Below the pieces are notes generated by a model, which was not told the origin of the DNA, ran no database searches, and saw only the letters and a program-made list of their open reading frames with translations. Of a DNA stretch of 64,000 bases, positions 1 through 8,715 are shown in pieces. Origin of the DNA: Laceyella sediminis (GTDB lineage Bacteria > Bacillota > Bacilli > Thermoactinomycetales > Thermoactinomycetaceae); contig NZ_PVTZ01000011.1 in assembly GCF_003003125.1 (NCBI RefSeq), positions 1-64,000 on the forward strand, in the 5' to 3' direction. The position numbers were made by a program, and so were the translations under genes. Numbering within the stretch: position 1 is the first letter of the stretch; every line of letters starts with the position of its first letter.

Positions 1-384
1 CATAATATGCATGACTTCTATAAAACATTGGAAACAACAGGTATGGATCCGAGCAATTTAATAATTAGTAAACAGCAACATCCTACTTTTCCCGGTTTGT
101 ATGAAGTATATTATAGGATTCCATCCTTAACTTATGGTCCAGATGGAAAACTAATCCCCTCTGGTCAATATAAAGTAATACCAACGCCTAAAACTGTGTA
201 TGACCCTAACGTTTATACTGATGCTCAAATGATTCAATGGGGAAAAGAGGCGATGGAAGAAGGCCTTAAAATGAAAAGAATTAAAGGGAGAGTAGTTACA
301 GGCTTTAGCCAAAATGGAATGAAATTTAGAGGTTTTATCAATGATCAAGGGGAAATCACAAACTTTTTTCCTACGTTTAATTAA
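1..384 (+). CDS. Polymorphic toxin C-terminal domain (5' end outside window)
   Basis: The frame is open to the left edge, so this is the tail of a longer protein; a Met codon at 7 is probably internal. The visible ~125 residues contain GLYEVYYRIP, YKVIPTPKTVYDP and ITGFSQNG-like segments (GRVVTGFSQNGMKF) and end in EITNFFPTFN. From memory this resembles CdiA-type and related polymorphic-toxin C-terminal domains. That assignment is inference. It is followed 40 bp downstream by a small acidic gene in the usual position of an immunity gene, which supports it. Base composition is AT-rich compared with the rest of the window, as is common for exchanged toxin cassettes. The delivery domain lies outside the window and cannot be identified. 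Confidence 0.6.
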   Translation, partial: HNMHDFYKTLETTGMDPSNLIISKQQHPTFPGLYEVYYRIPSLTYGPDGKLIPSGQYKVIPTPKTVYDPNVYTDAQMIQWGKEAMEEGLKMKRIKGRVVTGFSQNGMKFRGFINDQGEITNFFPTFN

Positions 385-404
385 TAACTTGATTATTATC
401 GAGG
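382..404 (+). repeat. Toxin/immunity junction repeat, copy 1
   Basis: A 23-bp segment starting TAATAACTTG and ending TTATCGAGG. It begins at the toxin stop codon and covers the spacer up to the immunity-gene ribosome binding site. An identical copy is at 1136-1158. Confidence 0.85.
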
Positions 405-424
405 TAATAGGGAGGATTTAATGT

Positions 425-823
425 ATGTACAATAACAAGGAGCAGATCTATAAAATCTTTGATGATGAGAAAGAAAAAAAGGATTTTATGAAATTTTATT
501 TTTGGTTTATTGGAGAAAGTTATTTCATTAATGCATTAAATAGATTTAAAGATAAAACAGGTTTTGGAATAGAATGTGTCAGGATTCTATTTCATGATGA
601 TTTTGATGAATGGGAGGAATATCGTTGTAAAGAAGATGAAGTATCTTTAATTAAAGATTATCCTGCGGCGGAAGAAGATACAATGGGCTATTTGAGTTTT
701 AAGGATTTTTATAATTGTCTTATTGATCACAGTAAAGAATATATCAAAAAATTTCCGGAGCAAGAGGAAGAGGTTTGCAAACTGTTAAGTGAAATTAAGG
801 AGAGTTTAAATATAAACACATAA
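425..823 (+). CDS. Probable toxin immunity protein
   Basis: A 132-residue acidic, soluble protein with no signal peptide or membrane segment. An AGGGAGG ribosome binding site at 409-415 decides the ATG at 425; an ATG at 421 is in a frame that stops after four codons. The position directly after a toxin tail, the small size, the acidity (EEDTMGYLSF, PEQEEEVCKLL) and AT richness fit an immunity protein that neutralises the cognate toxin. From memory it recalls CdiI-type ribonuclease-immunity families, but I would not name one. A degenerate homologue of its C-terminus lies just downstream (830-998), showing that this cassette family has duplicated here. Confidence 0.55.
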   Translation: MYNNKEQIYKIFDDEKEKKDFMKFYFWFIGESYFINALNRFKDKTGFGIECVRILFHDDFDEWEEYRCKEDEVSLIKDYPAAEEDTMGYLSFKDFYNCLIDHSKEYIKKFPEQEEEVCKLLSEIKESLNINT

Positions 824-829
824 CTTAAT

Positions 830-998
830 GATTTTGGAGTCCATTTGAGCAATGGTTATCTATTTCAAACGAAGTAGGGGATTATGATGACTTTTGCCAC
901 GTAATAGGTGCTTTTAGACAGATATATATCTAGAACAAGAAGTAGAGGTTGGTAAATTATTAAGAGAAATTAAGGATAGCTTTAATATAGGCAAGTGA
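830..998 (+). pseudogene. Remnant of a second immunity gene
   Basis: The frame ending at the TGA at 996-998 reads LEQEVEVGKLLREIKDSFNI. This parallels PEQEEEVCKLLSEIKESLNI at the end of the intact immunity protein at 425-823. The upstream part, in another frame, reads FEQWLSISNEVGDYDDF and vaguely matches the middle of that protein, with stops between. There is no start codon with a ribosome binding site and at least one frameshift, so it is a decayed paralogue. Confidence 0.6.
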
Positions 999-1018
999 CG
1001 TTCATTTAACATCATATT

Positions 1019-1138
1019 AATTCTCCGGATCGAGGGCCAAGTACAACACTGGCTCATCCATGTCTAGGCAAAGTTGGCTCAGACGGTGCGGCAGGAGTTA
1101 CGAACAGTGTATTCCTAGCTAGTACTATTAATGAATAA
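1019..1138 (+). pseudogene. Possible tail of an orphan toxin cassette
   Basis: An open frame without a start reads ...LGKVGSDGAAGVTNSVF and ends STINE-stop at 1136-1138. Its stop codon begins a 23-bp stretch identical to the one that begins with the stop codon of the toxin at 382-384. I infer a displaced toxin C-terminal end that kept its own junction to a lost immunity gene. The protein family is not recognised. Confidence 0.35.
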
Positions 1139-1158
1139 TAACTTGATTATTATCGAGG
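1136..1158 (+). repeat. Toxin/immunity junction repeat, copy 2
   Basis: Identical over 23 bp to 382-404, and like it begins exactly at a TAA stop codon. Downstream no immunity gene follows; a terminator-like hairpin does (1196-1226). Confidence 0.85.
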
Positions 1159-1195
1159 ATTAGATGAATCTCTCTCAATGGTGCTGGTTATTTGG

Positions 1196-1226
1196 CCTCC
1201 TCTGAATGAATCAGAGGAGGTTGTTT
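1196..1226 (+). terminator. Rho-independent terminator of the toxin locus
   Basis: A perfect 10-bp stem CCTCCTCTGA / TCAGAGGAGG with a 5-nt loop (ATGAA), followed by TTGTTT. Confidence 0.7.
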
Positions 1227-1528
1227 AAGTGTCTGTGTGATTCTAAAATCAACTTACCGCAGGCTGAGGTTATCTCGCCCAAGCGAAAAAAAGAATATGG
1301 TAATGTCCCAGCTATGTAGCCGACAAATGTTATAACCGGGATAAATGGTATGATCCTCTTCACTGTCGAATGCGCCAACAACTTCTCACGGTTTGCAAAT
1401 GGAGAGCACAAACCCAGTACTAAAAAGTCTGTGAACCTCCCGGGGTTTTTGCATCATTAACGGTTCACAGATTATTTTGGTTTTTGTTATAATGAAAATG
1501 CTTGAAATGACTGATGTTCACATACGGG

Positions 1529-1626
1529 GTTTAGTTGTAACCATAGTGGTATTGAAAGTTGATGTCATCAGCCGATAATGTGTACTTGGCAAAGTTTTAG
1601 TTGAATCCATAGTGATATTGGGAAAG
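1529..1626 (+). CRISPR. Possible degenerate CRISPR relic (two repeats, one spacer)
   Basis: A 30-nt unit at 1529-1558 (begins GTTTAGTTGTAACC, ends GGTATTGAAAG) recurs at 1594-1626 with three substitutions and three inserted bases (begins GTTTTAGTTGAATCC, ends ATATTGGGAAAG). They are 35 bp apart. Unit length, GTTT start, ATTGAAAG end and spacer length all fit a CRISPR array. With only two diverged units and no cas genes in the window, chance similarity or a simple duplication remains possible. Confidence 0.35.
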
Positions 1627-1758
1627 AGATTTTGTTTTTGGAAGATGCAAAGTTCTGCACCTATATGGTGATCAGTTTTCAACAACTTCGTTCCTTGGAA
1701 TCTATCCGACATCCCTTTTCAAAACAATAGGTCTAAATAATTACATAACGCAAATTAG

Positions 1759-1794
1759 CACCCTCGGTAATTCAAGAGCCGAGGGTGTTGCTTT
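1759..1794 (+). terminator. Terminator-like hairpin
   Basis: Stem CACCCTCGG / CCGAGGGTG (1759-1787) followed by TTGCTTT. No intact gene lies directly upstream, so it may be left from a lost gene. Confidence 0.55.
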
Positions 1795-1934
1795 TGGAAA
1801 TGTAATTGGCACGATTGGACAACATATGCCTGTTGATACAAGTGGACAGTGAACGATTTCATCGTACTTCCTAACTCTTGATTGAATCATTCGCCCTTGG
1901 GAGAAATGGATTAAAAATGAGCGTCATTTTATTT

Positions 1935-2003
1935 TTGTCAACATTGGGGATGACGAAGTTATGTTTTCATTTTGTTGAAGTAGGCATGGAACCGCTTTAC
2001 TAT
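1935..2003 (+). promoter_or_regulatory. Probable mtl operon promoter and activator site
   Basis: A -35-like TTGAAG (1975-1980) and -10-like TACTAT (1998-2003) are 17 bp apart, about 55 bp before mtlA. Upstream, an imperfect dyad TTGTCA (1935-1940) N10 TGACGA (1951-1956) lies where the activator MtlR would be expected to bind. It recalls the TTGNCA...TGNCAA dyads reported for bacillar MtlR, but the spacing is not exact. Confidence 0.4.
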
Positions 2004-2055
2004 ATGGACGAGGGAATAATTATTTTATCATTTAAAGTTAGAAAGGAGCTAGGTT

Positions 2056-3492
2056 ATGGGTGAATCTGTGAAACAGGCTGAAAACAACACAAACATTCGT
2101 GTCCGTATACAAAAATTTGGTAGGTTTTTAAGCGGAATGGTAATGCCAAACATTGGGGCATTTATTGCATGGGGACTGATTACTGCATTATTCATTCCAA
2201 CGGGATGGATTCCCAATGAAAAATTGGCTGAGCTGGTTGGGCCGACCATCAAATACTTGTTGCCTCTGCTCATCGGTTATACAGGCGGAAAGATGATTTA
2301 CGACGTTCGAGGCGGTGTGATGGGGGCCCTTGCTACGATGGGGATCATCATTGGTACGGATATTCCGATGTTTTTGGGCGCGATGATCATGGGCCCGCTG
2401 GGTGGCGTCGTGATCAAGCTGGTTGATGGGTTGTTTAAAGGAAAAATTCCCGCAGGTTTTGAAATGCTGGTCAATAACTTTGTGGCGGGAATTATCGGTG
2501 CGATGTTAACCATTTTGGGCTATGTTGCCATCGGGCCTGTGGTGGCTACTTCAACTCAATTGCTAGGGTCTGGTGTTGAATGGATTGTCCATGCAGGGTT
2601 GCTGCCTTTGGCCAGTATATTTATCGAACCGGCAAAAGTATTGTTCCTCAATAACGCGATTAACCATGGCGTACTGAGTCCTTTGGGGCTAAAAGATGCA
2701 TCAGAAATTGGCAAGTCCATCTTTTTCTTGCTTGAACCGAATCCAGGACCTGGTTTGGGGATTTTGCTGGCCTACTGGTTATTCGGTAAAGGCTCTGTGA
2801 AACAATCAGCTCCAGGAGCTGCCATCATTCACTTCTTGGGTGGTATTCACGAGATTTATTTTCCGTATATCCTGATGAACCCTCGCTTAATCCTGTCGGT
2901 AATCGCCGGTGGTATGAGTGGTGTGTTCATTTTCCAACTGTTGGATGCAGGCCTGGTTGCTGTACCATCTCCCGGAAGTATCTTTGCCTTGATCGCGCTG
3001 GCTCCTAAAGGTGGTCTCCTTGCGGTATTGGTTGGTATTGCTGTGAGCACGGTTGTTTCCTTCCTTGTCGCCGCTGTGTTCCTGAAATCCAAGTCGGGCG
3101 CCGATGAAGAGGGCTTTGCTAAAGCCGCTGAAAAGATGCAAGAACTGAAAGGCAAGAAAAGTGAAGTTGTGGAACAGAATGCTGTGCAACAGAAAGAAAG
3201 TGCTTCAGTTAAAAAAGTTGTGTTTGCTTGTGATGCGGGAATGGGCTCGAGTGCGATGGGAGCTTCTATTCTGCGAAAAAAATTCAAGGACGCCAATGTC
3301 ACTGTGGAAGTGACGAATACCGCCATTAATGATATTCCGGAAGATGCAGATATTGTCGTTACCCAAGTGACGTTAACCGATCGCGCCAAAGCCAAAGCTC
3401 CGCATGCTGAGCACATCTCGGTCGACAATTTCTTAAATAACCCGAAGTATGATGAATTGACCAAACGGCTTAGTGAGCAAAATAAAGGATAA
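2056..3492 (+). CDS. mtlA: Mannitol-specific PTS transporter, EIICB component
   Basis: Transports mannitol across the membrane and phosphorylates it to mannitol 1-phosphate. The 478-residue protein begins with a soluble ~20-residue leader, then the polytopic EIIC domain (about residues 25-340, e.g. GRFLSGMVMPNIGAFIAWG and the conserved NHGVLSPLG and GGIHEIYFPY segments). An EIIB domain follows (about 385-475) with the phosphorylatable Cys392 in FACDAGMGSSAMGAS. There is no fused EIIA; that is supplied by mtlF downstream. A GAAAGGAGC ribosome binding site precedes the ATG. First gene of the mtlA-mtlR-mtlF-mtlD operon, probably activated by MtlR. Confidence 0.96.
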   Translation: MGESVKQAENNTNIRVRIQKFGRFLSGMVMPNIGAFIAWGLITALFIPTGWIPNEKLAELVGPTIKYLLPLLIGYTGGKMIYDVRGGVMGALATMGIIIGTDIPMFLGAMIMGPLGGVVIKLVDGLFKGKIPAGFEMLVNNFVAGIIGAMLTILGYVAIGPVVATSTQLLGSGVEWIVHAGLLPLASIFIEPAKVLFLNNAINHGVLSPLGLKDASEIGKSIFFLLEPNPGPGLGILLAYWLFGKGSVKQSAPGAAIIHFLGGIHEIYFPYILMNPRLILSVIAGGMSGVFIFQLLDAGLVAVPSPGSIFALIALAPKGGLLAVLVGIAVSTVVSFLVAAVFLKSKSGADEEGFAKAAEKMQELKGKKSEVVEQNAVQQKESASVKKVVFACDAGMGSSAMGASILRKKFKDANVTVEVTNTAINDIPEDADIVVTQVTLTDRAKAKAPHAEHISVDNFLNNPKYDELTKRLSEQNKG

Positions 3493-3547
3493 AACACTTG
3501 CACCATGCCAGTAATTTATCTCTTTGTGCAAATCGGGGTAAGGGATT

Positions 3548-5641
3548 ATGAATATTTCCTCTAGACAGCGCCATATTCTTGAAATCTTGCTAAGAGAGCT
3601 TGATGGTGTGACGATCGGGAAAATCGCGGAAGAAGTGCAAGTCAGTTCCCGTACGGTTCACCGGGAACTGGATGAGCTTGATAAGCTGATAACAAGTCAT
3701 GGATTAAAACTGAAGAAAAAGGCCGGAACAGGGCTGATCATTCAAGGGAATAAAGAGAAGTTGAATGAGCTGAAGCAAGCTTTGTCTGAGATCACTCCCA
3801 TTGAATACACGCCGGCGGAAAGAAAAACCGTTATTTTATGCACCCTATTAGAAGCCAAAGAACCGGTGAAAATCATATCGCTGGCTTATGATTTAAAAGT
3901 GACGCCCGCCACAATTAGCCATGATCTCGATCATCTCAATGATTGGATTAAGCAGTTCAACCTTGAATTGGTCAGAAGGCGGGGATATGGGATTGAAATT
4001 ACTGGTGCTGAAGCATCAAAAAGAAAAGCGATCAGCGCGTTAATCTTTGAGAATCTAAACGAGTCGCAGCTCATGGAGCTATTGAAAGAAAACATTCAAA
4101 ATAAGCCCGTTACAACAACGGATACTGCATCAGAAAGATTGCTCAACTTGATTCCCAAAGAAAAGCTGATCGCTATTGAAAACACATTGCGCAACATCAG
4201 CGAACTTCTTTCGTATCCCTTGGCCGACAGCGCTTTTATTGGACTTGTCATCCATCTTTCTTTGGTGATTGAACGGATAACCAAAGGAGAGAAAATCAAA
4301 ATCGACCCCGATTATTTGAAAGAACTTGAAGGCACACCTGAATATCAAGTTGCTAAACAGATCGTGGCGCAACTAGAATCTTCTTTTGGCCTTCCCATTC
4401 CAGTGGATGAAATCGGCTTTGTCACCATGCATTTAAGAGGGGCCAAATTAAGGCTTTCGCAAATCGGATCGCCGGAAGATGCCAACGCCGAATTAATTGC
4501 GATTGCCAAGAATCTAATTCATTTTTGTGAAGAAAAGGTGGGAGTAAATCTAAGTGAGGATCGTTCATTGCTACACGATCTCATCACCCACCTAGAACCG
4601 GCAATTCACAGAATGAAGAGAAATATGAAGATTCGTAATCCGATGCTTGATATCATCAAAAAGGATTACCCTGATTTATTCCAAATTGTTAAGCAAGCAG
4701 CGAAAGAGTTTTTCCCTCGATTGCAGGTGCCAGATGAAGAAATCGGATATTTGGTTATGCATATCGGCTCCTCTTTGGAAAGAGCATCGCGGCCCAAAAA
4801 GCGTTTTCGTGTACTGATCGTATGTTCAAGTGGGATAGGTTCTTCGAAAATGTTGGCCAGCCGTCTGGCAAGCTCCATTCCCGAGATTCAGGTGCGACGG
4901 AATGTGTCGGTGTTTGAGCTGAACAACATCGATGAGAGTGAATACGACTTTATCGTATCCACGATACCCATTCCATCCAAAAAGCCTGAGGAATATATCA
5001 GGGTGAGCCCTATGCTGACAGACAAAGAGATTGAAAAGATCTATTCGTTTTTAAGGAAGTATGAGCCTGTCACGAGCGGGAAAGCCCAGCAAACATCCCA
5101 GCCAAACAGCTTGCACCAACTTGAATCATTGCACTCTTTACTTGGCCATGCCATTGATTTGATGAAGAACTTTTGCTTATTACAAATAGAGAATCGAAGC
5201 CTGAGCAAAAGAGAAATTCTTTCTCAAGCATGCGAAATACTGGAGAGCAAAGGTGTCATTATTCAAAGTGAACCGGTTGTTCACCAGCTGCTTGAAAGAG
5301 AGAAGCAAGGAGGTCTTGGGGTCCCTGACGCCAAGCTGGGGCTGTTTCACTGTCGAAACGATCAGGTGACCCAACCCTCTTTTACCATGCATGTCCTGAG
5401 TGAGCCGATTCTAATCAAATCGATGGATGAAGGAACGGTTGAGATCGATAAGATTCTTCTATTGTTGAGTCCGGTGTCGATCCCGAATGAGGCGATAGCT
5501 GTTTTAAGTGAAATCAGTGCATTGTTAATCGAACCGGAAACCAACCGGGTTCTTGAATCCCATGATCAGTCCCAAATCAGGCAATATTTTGTGCAACACT
5601 TGTATCGATTTTGCTCAGAAAAAATGAACATCAAGGAGTGA
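3548..5641 (+). CDS. mtlR: Mannitol operon transcriptional activator MtlR
   Basis: A PRD-containing activator of the mannitol operon, controlled by PTS phosphorylation. Its 697 residues show an N-terminal helix-turn-helix (ILLRELDGVTIGKIAEEVQVS), a second HTH near 90-150 and two PRD domains with conserved His residues (VIHLSL, TMHLRGA, LITHLEPAIHRM, VMHIGSSLERA). A GatB-like EIIB domain carries the cysteine motif VCSSGIGSSKMLASRL near residue 425, and a C-terminal EIIA-like domain occupies about 540-690. In bacillar MtlR, phosphorylation of these modules by HPr, EIIA and EIIB tunes DNA binding. It lies 55 bp after mtlA and 5 bp before mtlF, the Geobacillus-type order. Confidence 0.95.
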   Translation: MNISSRQRHILEILLRELDGVTIGKIAEEVQVSSRTVHRELDELDKLITSHGLKLKKKAGTGLIIQGNKEKLNELKQALSEITPIEYTPAERKTVILCTLLEAKEPVKIISLAYDLKVTPATISHDLDHLNDWIKQFNLELVRRRGYGIEITGAEASKRKAISALIFENLNESQLMELLKENIQNKPVTTTDTASERLLNLIPKEKLIAIENTLRNISELLSYPLADSAFIGLVIHLSLVIERITKGEKIKIDPDYLKELEGTPEYQVAKQIVAQLESSFGLPIPVDEIGFVTMHLRGAKLRLSQIGSPEDANAELIAIAKNLIHFCEEKVGVNLSEDRSLLHDLITHLEPAIHRMKRNMKIRNPMLDIIKKDYPDLFQIVKQAAKEFFPRLQVPDEEIGYLVMHIGSSLERASRPKKRFRVLIVCSSGIGSSKMLASRLASSIPEIQVRRNVSVFELNNIDESEYDFIVSTIPIPSKKPEEYIRVSPMLTDKEIEKIYSFLRKYEPVTSGKAQQTSQPNSLHQLESLHSLLGHAIDLMKNFCLLQIENRSLSKREILSQACEILESKGVIIQSEPVVHQLLEREKQGGLGVPDAKLGLFHCRNDQVTQPSFTMHVLSEPILIKSMDEGTVEIDKILLLLSPVSIPNEAIAVLSEISALLIEPETNRVLESHDQSQIRQYFVQHLYRFCSEKMNIKE

Positions 5642-5646
5642 GTTTA

Positions 5647-6078
5647 ATGGGGATCTTATCTAAAGATAAAATCATCTTAAACCAAAATGTGGAGACGAAA
5701 CGAGAAGCGATTGAGTTAGCTGGAAAATTGTTGGTTAAAGAAAATCATGTTTCTGAAGAATATATCGGCAAAATGATTGAGCGGGAAGAAGATCTGACAA
5801 CCTATATTGGAAACGGAGTAGCCATTCCTCATGGGACAAACGATGCCAAACAATGGATTCGCTCCACTGGCATTTCGATTGTGCAAATTCCCGACGGAGT
5901 CGATTTTGGCAATGGCAATACAGCTTATCTGGTGATCGGCATCGCTGCGGTGGGTGATGAGCATCTGGAGATACTTTCCAATCTCGCTATCATCTGCGCT
6001 GACGAAGAAAACGTGAAGAAATTAATTCAAGCCAAATCTGCCGAAGAATTGATTGCCCTTTTGGAAGGAGGAATGTAA
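5647..6078 (+). CDS. mtlF: Mannitol PTS EIIA component
   Basis: Transfers phosphate from HPr to the EIIB domain of MtlA. The 143-residue single-domain protein has the active-site His62 in NGVAIPHGT, standard for the fructose-mannitol EIIA family. I chose the ATG at 5647, preceded by AAGGAGTGAG; an in-frame ATG at 5611 lies inside mtlR and would add 12 unlikely residues. The next gene, mtlD, starts 1 bp after its stop, and the GGAAGGAGGA ribosome binding site for mtlD lies in its last codons, so the two are probably translationally coupled. Confidence 0.95.
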   Translation: MGILSKDKIILNQNVETKREAIELAGKLLVKENHVSEEYIGKMIEREEDLTTYIGNGVAIPHGTNDAKQWIRSTGISIVQIPDGVDFGNGNTAYLVIGIAAVGDEHLEILSNLAIICADEENVKKLIQAKSAEELIALLEGGM

Positions 6079-6079
6079 G

Positions 6080-7255
6080 GTGAAGGCATTACATTTCGGG
6101 GCAGGAAATATCGGCAGAGGATTTATCGGCGCCTTATTGAGCCGTGCCGGATATGAAGTTTGCTTTGTTGATGTGGTTTCGGAGTTGGTGGATGAAATCA
6201 ACCGGAGACAAGAATATACAGTGGAAATTGCTGATGACGGGAATGAACAAATTCATGTGAGCGGAGTTAGAGCCATCAACGGGCAAGATGCAAACGCCGT
6301 AGCGGCAGAAATGATGGACGCAAATCTGGTGACAACGGCGGTTGGTCCCAATGTGTTAAAATTAATTGCCCCAACCATCGCAAAAGGATTGGCAGAACGA
6401 GTTAATAAAAATGTACAACCGCTCAATATTATTGCTTGTGAAAATGCGATTGGCGGAAGTTCTATGCTAAAAGAATACGTCTATCAGCATTTAAGCGAAG
6501 CAGATCAAAGAAAAGTGGATGAACTCGTTGGTTTTCCGAATGCGGCGGTAGACCGAATCGTCCCATTGCAAAAGCATGAAGACAAACTTCGTGTTGCTGT
6601 TGAGCCTTTCTATGAATGGGTGGTTGAACGGGCCAACATGGTAGGAGAAGTCCCTCCGATTGAGGGAGTCGACTATGTCCCAAACCTGGAGCCATATATC
6701 GAGCGCAAACTATACACGGTAAACACCGGTCACGCAACGGCTGCTTATCTTGGATATTATTTTGGATATAAGGCGATTGCTGCGGCCCTGCGAGATGAAT
6801 TTATCCAAAACACAACCAAACAAGCGCTTATGGAAACCAGCCGCCTGCTAACAACCAAATATCACTTTAGCTCAGAAGAACAAGAAAGATATATTGAAAA
6901 GATTATGTACCGCTTTTCTAATCCCTATCTTTCTGATGTGGTGACGAGAATCGGCCGGTCACCAATAAGAAAGCTGGGACCCAACGACCGTTTAGTCGGC
7001 CCTGCTGTTCAATTGTTAAACTTGGGTGTAACTCCTGAGCATTTGTGCATTGGTATTGCTGCGGCATTCCATTTTAATTACGAATACGATGAGGAAGCCG
7101 TCCAAATTCAGAAAGACATCAAAGAAAAAGGGCTGGCTGAAACCATTGCTCTTTATACAGGCATTGGATCGGACTCTCCATTGTTTTCATTAATCATGGA
7201 AAAAGAAAAGATGTTACATGCATTAAGGGCAGATCGAAGTAAATACATGAAGTGA
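6080..7255 (+). CDS. mtlD: Mannitol-1-phosphate 5-dehydrogenase
   Basis: Oxidises mannitol 1-phosphate to fructose 6-phosphate with NAD, delivering the sugar to glycolysis. The 391-residue protein starts at GTG 6080; the matching N-terminus VKALHFGAGNIGRGFIG places the Rossmann GxGNxGRG motif at residues 7-14. The C-terminal half carries the family segment YTVNTGHATAAYLGYYFG. Length matches the family (about 380-390). Last gene of the mannitol operon, followed by a terminator hairpin. Confidence 0.96.
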   Translation: MKALHFGAGNIGRGFIGALLSRAGYEVCFVDVVSELVDEINRRQEYTVEIADDGNEQIHVSGVRAINGQDANAVAAEMMDANLVTTAVGPNVLKLIAPTIAKGLAERVNKNVQPLNIIACENAIGGSSMLKEYVYQHLSEADQRKVDELVGFPNAAVDRIVPLQKHEDKLRVAVEPFYEWVVERANMVGEVPPIEGVDYVPNLEPYIERKLYTVNTGHATAAYLGYYFGYKAIAAALRDEFIQNTTKQALMETSRLLTTKYHFSSEEQERYIEKIMYRFSNPYLSDVVTRIGRSPIRKLGPNDRLVGPAVQLLNLGVTPEHLCIGIAAAFHFNYEYDEEAVQIQKDIKEKGLAETIALYTGIGSDSPLFSLIMEKEKMLHALRADRSKYMK

Positions 7256-7262
7256 AAATCAC

Positions 7263-7297
7263 AAGAGCAAGGGGCAATGACTCCTTGCTCTTTAATC
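7263..7297 (+). terminator. Terminator of the mtl operon
   Basis: Stem AAGAGCAAGG / CCTTGCTCTT (7263-7292) with a 10-nt loop, followed by a weak T run. It can also serve the convergent regulator gene on the minus strand. Confidence 0.7.
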
Positions 7298-7327
7298 TAT
7301 TTAAGCGTGCTGAGTGGTGCAGAGGTT

Positions 7328-8665
7328 TTACCAGTTTTCCTGCTTTACTGCCTCAATGATCGCTTTGACCCCCTCATCGATTTTCTCCGGTTGTACCCGA
7401 GAAATGCTGATCCGCAAAAACTTCTCTCGCTCCAAGTATCCCGACAAATAAAATCCTTTGCTGGATACCACTTTGATCTTCCGTGCCGCAAGCCGTTGTG
7501 TCAGACGTTCGAGATTAACAGTGATCGGTAGTTTAAATTGTACATAGACCCCGTATCTGACGTCCGATACTTCAATCAATCCCGCATCATTGTGCCGCCG
7601 TACCGCTTCATTCAGCAACTGTATTCGCGTTGCATATTGCTTGGAAATTTTGTGCTTATGTCGCTCGTACATGCCGCTTTTGATGTATACTTCTAGCGCT
7701 GCCTGGGACAAAAGCGAGGTATCGGTGTAATTTTTGTAAGTGTAAAACATGTCTAACAATTGTTCCGGGATTACGGCTGCTCCCAATCGTAAACCTGGGA
7801 AAATGATTTTTGAAAAGCTTTTCAAATAAATGACGCGTGACGTTTGGCTGTACGCGTAGATTGGGTTGAAGCTCCGTTCTTGGCCCAAGTCAGCCATGTA
7901 ATCGTCTTCTACAACGAATACGTTGCATTTGTCGGCCAAACTGGCGATGGTTTTTCTTTCCTCCGTGGTAAATGAGGTGCCTAGTGGATTGTGAAATCTC
8001 GACATGGTGTAGAAAAATTTGATGCTGCCGCTTTTAAATTTCTCCTCTAATTCCCGCAGATCTATTCCTGACGCAGTGCGTCGTATTCCGCAAACGGGTA
8101 TGCCCTCTGCCTCTAGGAAATGCAGATACAGATTGTAACTTGGCTGTTCGACCAAGATGACCGAATTCCCGTTAGGAAACGGCATCTTCGCCAAAATTTC
8201 CAACGCCTGCTGGATGCCCGAAGTGACGGAGATATTTTCCACATGAGCGAACACTTGGCTGTCTGCCAAATGGGAGACAAGCGTATGGCGTAGCTTTTCC
8301 AGTCCTTTTGAATTGCCGTATGTAAACAGGTGGTATTTGTAAATATCGATCGCTTTATTTAAACAATGCTGGAAATCGAGATACGGAAACACAGTGAAAT
8401 CAGGTGACGCGGAAGCGAAATCGATCAGGTCGCTCGCGGTGTCGCTTGAAGAATCTGACTGTCCGACTACATAATAACCACTTTGCGCGATGGAGTAAAT
8501 CGCGTGCCGTTTTTCTAGTTCTGCGTATGCCCGGGTGACTGTACTGATGCTGCATCCGTACGACTTTGCCGCCTTGCGTACGGAAGGTAGCTTTTGGCCC
8601 GGACGGTATTCTCCTTCCATGATTTTTTGTTCTATATCGGAAAGAATAGATAAATATTTTTTCAC
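7328..8665 (-). CDS. MocR-type (GntR/aminotransferase) transcriptional regulator
   Basis: The 445-residue protein has an N-terminal GntR winged helix (about residues 1-75; GQKLPSVRKAAKSYGCSISTVTRAYAELE) and a fold-type I aminotransferase-like domain. The PLP-binding lysine is in YLKSFSKIIFPGLRLGA, and HNPLGTSFTTEER is a substrate-domain motif. MocR regulators sense PLP or amino compounds and control nearby transport or metabolic genes. The GTG start at 8665 follows GGAGGGAGC. It diverges from an EamA exporter gene across an 18-bp perfect palindrome, so that gene is its likely target; the ligand is unknown. Confidence 0.9.
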   Translation of the reverse strand: MKKYLSILSDIEQKIMEGEYRPGQKLPSVRKAAKSYGCSISTVTRAYAELEKRHAIYSIAQSGYYVVGQSDSSSDTASDLIDFASASPDFTVFPYLDFQHCLNKAIDIYKYHLFTYGNSKGLEKLRHTLVSHLADSQVFAHVENISVTSGIQQALEILAKMPFPNGNSVILVEQPSYNLYLHFLEAEGIPVCGIRRTASGIDLRELEEKFKSGSIKFFYTMSRFHNPLGTSFTTEERKTIASLADKCNVFVVEDDYMADLGQERSFNPIYAYSQTSRVIYLKSFSKIIFPGLRLGAAVIPEQLLDMFYTYKNYTDTSLLSQAALEVYIKSGMYERHKHKISKQYATRIQLLNEAVRRHNDAGLIEVSDVRYGVYVQFKLPITVNLERLTQRLAARKIKVVSSKGFYLSGYLEREKFLRISISRVQPEKIDEGVKAIIEAVKQENW

Positions 8666-8715
8666 GATGCTCCCTCCGGAGTTGGCAGATCTTGCTTTTC
8701 ACTGATTATTATATC

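Larger units (their letters stand above)
1227..1934. other. Non-coding, decayed stretch
   Basis: No supportable gene. Short frames on both strands lack ribosome binding sites and family resemblance. The stretch holds an inverted repeat with 10-bp arms (TCTGTGAACC / GGTTCACAGA, 1428-1471) followed by a T-rich run, a CRISPR-like repeat pair (1529-1626) and a terminator-like hairpin (1759-1794). It probably consists of relics of mobile or accessory DNA. Confidence 0.5.

Noticed and set aside
1211-1411. 66-residue minus-strand frame
   Set aside because: No ribosome binding site, overlaps the terminator at 1196-1226 and resembles no family.
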